Assembly (NCBI GenBank): GCA_030038035.1
Contig: JASHPP010000429.1
Location: forward strand, 1 to 6,434
Direction: 5' to 3'
Source: Trebonia sp.
GTDB lineage: Bacteria > Actinomycetota > Actinomycetes > Streptosporangiales > Streptosporangiaceae
Length of the DNA stretch: 6,434 bases
Shown: one piece after another, positions 1 to 6,200 of the stretch
How positions within the stretch are numbered: position 1 is the first letter of the stretch
Layout: each line of letters opens with the position of its first letter
Position numbers and translations under genes: made by a program
Notes under the pieces: model-generated
Told to the model about the DNA's origin: nothing
Database searches by the model: none
The model's input: the letters and a program-made list of their open reading frames with translations, nothing else

Positions 1-115
1 GGACACTCTCGAAATACCAATGTGGAGCCGAGATCTGGGCTTTCACAAGTCGCCTCCCCGGGAGATAGGTCAGCTTGAGACCAAGCTGATGGAAGAGGCC
101 GCGAGGTTCGTCTTT
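1..115 (-). pseudogene. possible C-terminal remnant of a site-specific recombinase, runs off left edge
   Basis: The minus-strand frame is open across the whole edge. It reads GLFHQLGLKLTYLPG (100 down to 56), then RRLVKAQI and APHWYFESV down to base 2; base 1 makes the next codon start with C. The pattern LGLxLTYxPxxxxVxAxI, followed by a short tail, resembles from memory the extreme C-terminus of large serine recombinases of actinomycetes, many of which end in an arginine-glycine-glycine-threonine tail; a next codon CGN would fit. No recombinase catalytic region lies to the right, so this would be a scrap of a gene, not a gene. Third-position GC is only about 60%, lower than in the neighbours. 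Competing reading: the plus-strand frame 2-136 is also open for 44 codons and ends in TAG (tail ...FVFPPVKWS). I prefer the minus reading for its family-like pattern, but neither is secure. Confidence 0.33.
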
Positions 116-150
116 CCGCCGGTGAAGTGGTCGTAGGGCCGCGCGGATGA

Positions 151-247
151 GGCTCGCCGGTGTCCGCCGGCATTTCGGCGCTGGCCGCGGCGGAGCCTGG
201 TCTTTGCCGCCGGCGTTCAGGCGACTCACGGCCAGCGCTCGCGAGCC
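151..247. repeat. nested inverted repeats between the left-edge remnant and the VOC gene
   Basis: Three nested complementary arm pairs can be read here: 151-157 with 241-247 (GGCTCGC/GCGAGCC), 178-187 with 229-238 (GCGCTGGCCG/CGGCCAGCGC, ten perfect pairs) and 188-193 with 207-212 (CGGCGG/CCGCCG). Together they could fold one branched or extended stem just downstream of the VOC stop codon at 317. There is no T tract, so it is not a classic intrinsic terminator, but high-GC actinomycete terminators often lack one. In sequence this GC-rich some inverted repeats arise by chance, hence the low confidence. I see no gene in 137-316. Confidence 0.25.
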
Positions 248-316
248 GCGGGTCTCACCGGCTGCGCGAGTCCGGTGGCTACGGACGGTTGCCGCTGGTG
301 CCGATGACGGCGGTGG

Positions 317-778
317 TCAAGACTCCCCGGCGGGGGTGTCCGGTGACCAGCCGGCCGGCATCCAGTCTCCCTCCGGGTCCGTGGTCTGGCCCACCTCGAT
401 CAGATGACCGTCGGGATCGCGGATGTAGCAGCGGGTCTCGTAAGGGTGCTGTTTCGGCGGGGTCAGGAACTCAGCCCCCCGGGCAGTCCATGCGGCGTAC
501 GCGGCCCGGATGTCTTTGACCCGGATGTTGACGAAGCTGCTGGCCCGGCCGGGATCGCGTGGTGTCTCCAGGGTGACCGCCGGCTTGTCGTCGGTCGGGC
601 CTCCACCGGCATTGATGACGATAAAAGTGTTGGACAGTTCGACAACGGTCGGCACCGGGGAGAAGACCACGCGGCCGCCGAGCACCTCGGTATAAAAGCG
701 CGCAGACCGCTCGACATCGTCTGAGACTATGAAGTAGTTCACCACGATTCCGTCCGGGAGCGGCGGGAGCTCGGCCAT
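317..778 (-). CDS. VOC family protein (glyoxalase/bleomycin-resistance fold)
   Basis: This is a 153-residue protein of the vicinal oxygen chelate fold, whose members include glyoxalase I, ring-cleaving dioxygenases and drug-binding resistance proteins. Two beta-alpha-beta-beta-beta modules are visible. The first runs from about residue 11 to 71 (VVNYFIVSDDVERSARFYTE at 12-31, then LGGRVVF and VVELSNTFIVIN). The second runs from about 80 to 131 (SSFVNIRVKDIRAAYAAW, then the family signature YIRDPDGHLIEVGQ at 118-131). The ATG at 778 is chosen over the in-frame GTG at 817 because GGAGG sits 7 bases upstream of it and the fold starts shortly after. The histidines that open each module in metal-binding members are absent here (N14/Y15 and V83/N84), while E47 and E128 sit near the usual glutamate positions, so a full metal site is unlikely. 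The substrate cannot be named. It is a stand-alone gene, separated from the 2H gene by about 280 bases. Confidence 0.9.
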   Translation of the reverse strand: MAELPPLPDGIVVNYFIVSDDVERSARFYTEVLGGRVVFSPVPTVVELSNTFIVINAGGGPTDDKPAVTLETPRDPGRASSFVNIRVKDIRAAYAAWTARGAEFLTPPKQHPYETRCYIRDPDGHLIEVGQTTDPEGDWMPAGWSPDTPAGES

Positions 779-785
779 CTGGGGA

Positions 786-790
786 CCTCC
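786..790 (-). promoter_or_regulatory. ribosome binding site of the VOC gene
   Basis: The minus strand reads GGAGG, a perfect anti-16S match, with a 7-base spacer (TCCCCAG) before the ATG at 778. It decides the start: the GTG at 817 lies upstream of this site and would add 13 residues unlike the fold. Confidence 0.8.
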
Positions 791-901
791 GCTGGTTGGT
801 CTCACGCCCGCAGACAACGGGCCTGCAGGCGATGTACCCCCCGGTTACCTCGCGCAGTCGCGCGGCCACCGGAACCGCGCCCACCGCGTGCGACGCACTC
901 G

Positions 902-1000
902 TTCGAAGACCACATCCCCGGCTAGGAGGTCGACGTAGTCCTCTCCGCCGGCCAGGCCCTCCAGGCCGGCGCGGATCATTCGGAAAGCCGATCTCGTCTG
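902..1000 (-). pseudogene. fragment resembling the N-terminus of a SnoaL/NTF2-like protein
   Basis: On the minus strand this stretch reads RSAFRMIRAGLEGLAGG and then EDYVDLLAGDVVFE, with nearly every codon ending in G or C. The pattern (a helix with RAGLEGL, then YVDLLAxDVVFE) resembles the first helix and strand of SnoaL-like/NTF2-like small proteins, where it is normally followed by a proline/arginine-rich strand and about 80 more residues. Here the frame instead runs into RVRRTRWARFRWP and stops at 845-847, and neither other minus frame restores the family pattern. Upstream (about 1000-1066) the frame contains TTA, CTA and ACT codons and looks non-coding, and I see no ribosome binding site. 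The likeliest reading is a decayed gene of which one third is left. The rest of 779-1056 holds nothing else I can support. Family assignment is from memory of the pattern, so it is tentative. Confidence 0.35.
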
Positions 1001-1056
1001 CCCGCGGGCCGCGCCTAGTGCGCAAGTTAAGCTCACGCGAACCGAAAACGCGCAGG

Positions 1057-1653
1057 TCAGGACCATGCGATACCGGGTAGAGCCAAGTCATGGCCCAACT
1101 CAGGGCAGTGGTCGCCGCCGGGCGCAAGCCACGGGGCAGGCTCGCCGGCCTGATGATCGCGGCGACTGCCATCGCCGAGGGATTGCCTCTGTATACGGCC
1201 AACCCCGACGCTGACGTGAGGCGACCACTCCGGTCCCTCCGGAATCCGCTCGGTTCCCCGCACTTCGCCGACCGCGGCCCTCAGTGCGTCCCGGGCTCGC
1301 GTCAACGCCTCCTCCGGCCAGACCCTGCAGGCGATGCCCTCCGAGGCCACCCGGGGCGGCGCGAGCGTCAGCGCGACGGGTGACGCGTCGGCAAGCCGGG
1401 TGCCCGCGGCGCCGATGATCGCCGCGAGGTCGCTATCCGTAACCTCGTCGGTGAACCCAACGCCCTGCGTGGTCAGGTGCAGCCACTGTCCCGGCACGAG
1501 GTCGAGGCCGTCCAGCCCGGCGAGCCGCTGCCGCGCCTGCGCGGCGAGTTCTTGCACCTCCGGCTGGTCGGCGAACGTGACGTGGAAGGTGTACATGCGC
1601 CGCCCGGGCCTCCACCCCGGCCGCCACCACCAGTGGCAGCGGACGGCCGTCAC
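1057..1653 (-). CDS. 2H phosphoesterase / 2'-5' RNA ligase-like protein, C-terminal tail atypical
   Basis: The protein belongs by motif to the 2H phosphoesterase superfamily (LigT/2'-5' RNA ligase-like), which acts on 2'-5' or cyclic phosphodiester bonds in RNA or nucleotides. Both catalytic motifs are present: H59-L-T61 in WLHLTTQGVGFTDE and H146-V-S148 in WSPHVSV, about 85 residues apart as is usual. The domain begins at about residue 20 (MYTFHVTF). Two starts are possible. The GTG at 1653 overlaps the kinase stop (GTGA) and has AGGGA 7 bases upstream, but adds an odd tryptophan/arginine-rich leader (CHWWWRPGWRPGRR). The ATG at 1596 fits the family N-terminus and has GGAGG 12 bases upstream, a long spacer. 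After H146-V-S148 the remaining residues are hydrophilic and lack the closing strands of the family. A frameshift near the GGGG run at 1203-1206 is possible. The true substrate is unknown. It is the last gene of the hsdR-kinase unit. Confidence 0.75.
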   Translation of the reverse strand: MTAVRCHWWWRPGWRPGRRMYTFHVTFADQPEVQELAAQARQRLAGLDGLDLVPGQWLHLTTQGVGFTDEVTDSDLAAIIGAAGTRLADASPVALTLAPPRVASEGIACRVWPEEALTRARDALRAAVGEVRGTERIPEGPEWSPHVSVGVGRIQRQSLGDGSRRDHQAGEPAPWLAPGGDHCPELGHDLALPGIAWS

Positions 1654-3296
1654 TCCTGCGTCCCTGGGACGAGCGCGAGCTGCAGACGAGCGGCTTGCTT
1701 GTCGAGGTTGCGGACCTGCGCCGAGTCTGGCCCGTAGGCGGCGGCGAGCAGCGGACGTACAGCGTGCAATTCCGCGATCGCCGACTCGGTCTCGCCGATG
1801 CTCGCCAGCAGCTGAGCGATGACGAACCGGGATTCCATGACTTTAGCCGCCTCATCCGCGTCGCGGGCTGCCAGGGACGCACCGTTCAGCACGTAGTAGC
1901 GGAGGTGGGGGAGTGCCTTGTCAGGCTTTCCGGCTTGCGCATAGGCGTGCCCGGCCTGGTAAGCGCAGTCAAGAGCCCACGGGTCGTCAGCCCTCAGGTG
2001 CCGCCGATAGGCCGCTCCAGCCTGCTCGAAAAGCTGGGCCGCGCGGCTGTACTGGCCGCCGATCAGCAGCGCGGCGGCCAGCATGCGGCGCATCTGCAGC
2101 TCAAGCACCGAACCGGGGACGGCGCGGCCCAGTCCCGCTTCGAGCAGGCCGGCCGCCTCGGACGGATGCTCGCCGTCAAGGAGCACCCGCACGTCAGCGC
2201 GCAGCCGGACCGCCTCCTCCTCGGTGAGCGGGCGGATGGCGTCAGCACCGGCCCCCTCGTCCGTAGTCTTGCGATCGGCGGGCACCGGGGACGGGTCGTC
2301 CCTGATACGGCCAAGCAGCGGCTGCCGGAACGGCCGCACCGGGTTCCGCGCTTCGTCCCCGCCCGGCAACATGCCGTCGTCAACCGCGACGGTACCGGCA
2401 GCGATCGGAAGCAGCGCCCGGTACACCGCCTCCGCAGAAGGCCGCCCGGCCGGGTCCTTGGCCAGCATCGCCGCCACCAGGTCGTCGACCGCCACCGGCG
2501 CCGAAGGCCGCACGCCTATAACGGATGGCGCCGCCGACGACTGATGTGCTGCCCGCAGCGGCACCTGCTCGGTCCCGTGAAACGGCACGTCGCCGGTGAG
2601 CAGCTCAAACAGCAGGCAGCCGAGCGAGTACACGTCAGACGCAGGGGTGACCAGCTGTCCGCCCCACTGTTCGGGCGACATATAGGCAGGCGTGCCCACG
2701 GTACGGTCGACCTGGGTGAGCCGCGGCAGCGCGCCGGCCCCGCGCAGGATCGCGATGCCGAAGTCGAGCACCTTCACCAGCCCGCCGTCGGTCACCATGA
2801 TGTTGGCCGCCTTGATGTCCCGGTGCACGATGTCCACCCGGTGCACGTCGGCGAGCACCGCCGCGACCTGCGCGGCAATCGCCGCCGCCCACGCCACGCC
2901 CGGCGTGTCCGGACCAGCGAACACAGCCCTGTCAATCAGTGTTTCCAGCACCGAGCCACGTAGCAGCTGCATGACGAGCCAGAGCTGCCGTGTCCCATCC
3001 GCCAGGTCGTCCACGCCGGTGTCGTAGACCGCTGGCACGCCGGGCAGCTCAAGCCGCGCGGTGACCCGGATCTCCCGCAGGAACCGCTTCTGATCCCGGT
3101 CAAGCGCGTCGAGGATCTCCACCGCCTCCGGGGAGTCGGGCGAAGAAGGGACGTAGGACGGCGGCCGGAGCAGCTTGACCGCGACCGGCCGGTCAAGCCG
3201 CTCGTCGTAGCCGAAGTAGACCTCGCTCATCCCGCCCCGGCCGAGCAGTCCGTCGATCCGGTACCGCCCGGCCAGCCGCCGCTTCCCGTCCGTCAC
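1650..3296 (-). CDS. Hanks-type Ser/Thr protein kinase with TPR-like C-terminal half
   Basis: A 548-residue cytoplasmic kinase that transfers phosphate from ATP to Ser/Thr of proteins. The kinase domain spans about residues 12-300 and has all catalytic elements: glycine loop GRGGMSEVYFG (19-29), VAVK with K41, helix-C glutamate E75 in FLREI, HRDIKAAN (158-165) with catalytic D160, DFG (178-180), activation segment with T194, T199 and T202 before GTPAYMSPEQ (201-210), and DVYSLGCLLFELLTG (221-235). It looks active. A proline/aspartate-rich linker (about 305-355) leads to a helical region (about 358-542) with TPR-like pairs such as YSRAAQLFEQAGAAY and HAYAQAGKPDKALPHLRYY, probably a protein-binding platform. 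There is no transmembrane segment and there are no PASTA repeats, unlike PknB. The GTG start overlaps the hsdR stop by four bases, with only a weak GGTGG 6 bases upstream, so translation probably depends on ribosomes finishing hsdR. Known defence kinases (staphylococcal Stk2, PglW of the Pgl system) give precedent for a phage role, but that role is inferred here. Confidence 0.93.
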   Translation of the reverse strand: MTDGKRRLAGRYRIDGLLGRGGMSEVYFGYDERLDRPVAVKLLRPPSYVPSSPDSPEAVEILDALDRDQKRFLREIRVTARLELPGVPAVYDTGVDDLADGTRQLWLVMQLLRGSVLETLIDRAVFAGPDTPGVAWAAAIAAQVAAVLADVHRVDIVHRDIKAANIMVTDGGLVKVLDFGIAILRGAGALPRLTQVDRTVGTPAYMSPEQWGGQLVTPASDVYSLGCLLFELLTGDVPFHGTEQVPLRAAHQSSAAPSVIGVRPSAPVAVDDLVAAMLAKDPAGRPSAEAVYRALLPIAAGTVAVDDGMLPGGDEARNPVRPFRQPLLGRIRDDPSPVPADRKTTDEGAGADAIRPLTEEEAVRLRADVRVLLDGEHPSEAAGLLEAGLGRAVPGSVLELQMRRMLAAALLIGGQYSRAAQLFEQAGAAYRRHLRADDPWALDCAYQAGHAYAQAGKPDKALPHLRYYVLNGASLAARDADEAAKVMESRFVIAQLLASIGETESAIAELHAVRPLLAAAYGPDSAQVRNLDKQAARLQLALVPGTQE

Positions 3297-6200
3297 CTGT
3301 CACCACCGCTTGACACGCCGCAGGCCGAACCGCAACCGCTGAACACCACGGTTAACGCGCCGGAGCCGCCGGTCTCCCGTTCCATCTCGGCGCGCAGCCG
3401 CGCCAGTGCCTCCTCGCGCAGCGGGTCGGTGATGATCCGGTACGCGCGCCGCCGCGCGGCCTCCTTGACGGCACGCCGGAACTCGTCGTTGTCGAAGTAC
3501 AGCTTCATGAACTCCGTGTTCCGATCGGCGTTTTCCGCCACGATGTCATCGAGCCGGTCGTCGGCCACCTGCCCGAACCGCGCTTCGTCGTTCATCAGCC
3601 CGACCTGCTGCATCTCGGTGTCCGACACCAGCCCGAGCACCTGCTGGTAGACGAGGATCTCGTCGCCGGTCCCCAGGTCGAGCCCGAACCGCTCGTTCAG
3701 CTCCCTGATCACGTCGGCCAGATGTTTGAGCTCAGGCTCCCGGGACCCGCCACCATCGGCGGCGTGCCCGTGCACCACGCCGTCCCCGGAATCATCTGCG
3801 GACAGCGACACGTTGTGCTGGCCGGTGAACTCGAGCCGGAAGTGCGACAGGTCCGCGTCCCCGATGTCCACCGACGTCGCCGACCGTCCCGGCAGCCGCA
3901 GCAACAGCACCCGTCCGTACTGGTAGAGCCGCTCCAGGTCCGGGTCGCCCCAGTCGACGATCTGCGCGATCAGCGCGTACGCCCGCGCGTACTCGCCAAG
4001 CTCCTTGCGGAACGACTCCCGCAGACCGTCCGACTCAAGCGCGAGGAACCGGTCCAGAGCAGGCCGCAGGTAGCCGTGCAGCCGCGCGTGCAGCGAGCGC
4101 TCCGCCGCGGAGGTCAGCCGGCCCGGTCCGGCCTCGGCGAGCACCCGGATGAACGCCTCCATCTCCGGCACGGCCAGCACCCCGTACGCCATGATCTCCT
4201 GCTGCTTGGAGTAGAGCAGGTTGGGATCGGTCGGCTCGGTGATCGTCGTCTCGTACCACGGCTTGAAAGCCGCCGCGATGTCCTCCGCCTTGTTCACGAA
4301 GTCAAGCACCCGTACGTCATCCTGCGACTTCAGCGGCGGCAGGATCCTGTTCAGCCGGGAGAGCGTCTGCGCCGCCGCCACACCGGTCAGTTGCTTGTCC
4401 ACGTACATCGCGCACAGCAGCGGCTGGTCAAAGCCGGTCTGGTACTTCTCGGCGACGACGAGCAGCCGGTACTCGGGCTTGGCGGCAGTCGCGGCAGCGG
4501 CGGGACCGGCAGGATCATCGGCCCGCACATAGCCGAACATCTTCGGCAGCTCTCCCTCGCCGAACCCGTTCAGCTGCGGCTCGGTGAACTCCAGCCCCGA
4601 CTTCTCGTCCTTCAGCGCCCCGGAGAACGCGACAAGCGTCTGGCACGCGGCGTACCGCGGATCGCCAGCGCGATCGCAGACGTAGGAGCAGATCGCCTGG
4701 TACAGGTCGAGCGCGTGCTGCCGAGACGAGGTAACCGCCATCGCCTTCGCCCGCCCGCCGAGTCGGCCGGAGACAGACTCGGCGAAGTCGTCCACGATCA
4801 GCTTCGCCTTCTGCCCCATCGCGGTCGGGTGCAGTTCGGCGAACCGCACGAGCCTGCGCTTGGCCTTCCGCTCGTCCACCTCCGGGTTGGCCGACGGCGA
4901 CTCCTGCTGGTCGACCGCGAGGTTGCGCAGCCGCCACTTCGCGTCGTAGGTGGTGTAGTTGGCGAGCACGTCGAGGATGAATCCCTCCTCGATCGCCTGC
5001 CGCATCGAATACACGTGGAACGGCACGTACATACCGGGCTCGGCGGGCTTGCGCGGGTTCGGCTGGGCCGGGTCGAACCGGCCGAACAGCTTCAGCGTTG
5101 CCGACGTCGGCGTCGCGGTGAACGCGAAGTACGACAGGTTCGGCTGCCCCCCGCGCACCCGCGTGTAGTACTCCTCCGGCGTCTCGTCTTCCTCGGGCGG
5201 AGCGGAGTTCGTTCCGATCGCCTCCTTCAGCCGCGCCGCCGCGTCCCCGCCCTGCGAGGAGTGCGCCTCGTCGATGATCACCGCGTACCGCTTCTCGTGC
5301 AGCCCGGTGCCGGTGATCTTGTCGAGCACGTACGGGTACTTCTGCAGCGTGGAGACGATGATCTTCGACGTCGAGTCCTCAAGCGCCTCGGCGAGCTGGG
5401 CGGAGTTCTCGTCGATCCGCTGCACCACGCCCGGGGTGTGGTCGAACTGGTAGATCGCCCGCTGGAGCTGCCGGTCGAGCACGGTCCGGTCGGTGATCAC
5501 GATGACCTTGTGGAACACCGGCTCGTTCGCGTCGGAGAACAGGTTCGACAGCCGGTGCGCAAGCCACGCGATCGTGTTCGACTTCCCCGACCCGGCCGAA
5601 TGCTCGACCAGGTAGTTCCGCCCCGCCCCGAACTCCCGCGCGTCGGCGATCATCTTCTGCACCGCGTCCCACTGGTGGAACCGGGGGAAGATCCGCGGCG
5701 CCGCGTGCGGGTCGTCCTTGGGACCCGCCACCAGGATGTGCAGGTAGCGCTGCAGGATCTCCAGCCAGTTGTCCCGCTGCCAGATCTGCTCCCACAGATA
5801 AGAAACAGAATAATTATCCCGAACGGACCGTGGGTTCCCCGCCCCGCCCGATTTCCCCGCCCCGTTGGACCCGACGTTGAACGGCAGGAACTCGGTATCG
5901 GGCCCGTTCAGCCGCGCGGTCACGAATGCCCGCTCCGGATCGACCGCGAAGTGCGCCAGCGTCCGCCTGGCGAAGAACGCCTCGTTCGGGTCCCGCCGCC
6001 GGTACTGCGCGATCGCGTGATCGGCGTCCTGCCCGGTCATCGGGTTCTTGAGCTCGACCGACGCGACAGGCAGCCCGTTCACGAAGAACGCCAGGTCCAC
6101 CGAGTCGTTCGGATACCGCGCCGAGAAGTGCAGCTGCCGCGCGACCGTGAGCACGTTCGCGTCGTACTCCTTCAGCGCGTCCCTGGCCAGCAGCAGCCCC

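Noticed and set aside
2..136. Plus-strand open frame of 44 codons ending in TAG, as the 3' end of a rightward gene
   Set aside because: It has no recognisable pattern, and the opposite strand over the same bases gives a more family-like reading; kept only as an alternative in the left-edge entry.
946..971. Perfect 8-bp hairpin (CGCCGGCC/GGCCGGCG) as a terminator of the hsdR-kinase-2H unit
   Set aside because: It lies inside the coding-like SnoaL fragment and is explained by its Gly/Leu/Ala codons; no T tract follows.
471..1202. Minus-strand open frame of 243 codons across the VOC gene and the intergenic region
   Set aside because: Its lower part is an out-of-frame shadow of the VOC gene; only its first residues matter, as a possible shifted continuation of the 2H gene.
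822..1336. 13-base direct repeat CCTGCAGGCGATG at 822-834 and 1324-1336
   Set aside because: One match of this length is expected by chance at near this rate in a GC-rich window of this size, and the flanks do not match.
1695..2963. Long plus-strand open frame of 422 codons opposite the kinase
   Set aside because: It is very rich in Arg/His/Pro/Gln with no domain pattern; it is the antisense shadow of a high-GC gene with clear kinase motifs.
5846..5872. A second P-loop-like motif (GSNGAGKS, visible residues 188-195) in HsdR
   Set aside because: It matches GxxxxGKS by chance in a glycine-rich linker between nuclease and motor domains; the real Walker A is AGSGKS at 280-285, in the correct order with the DEAH and TATP motifs.
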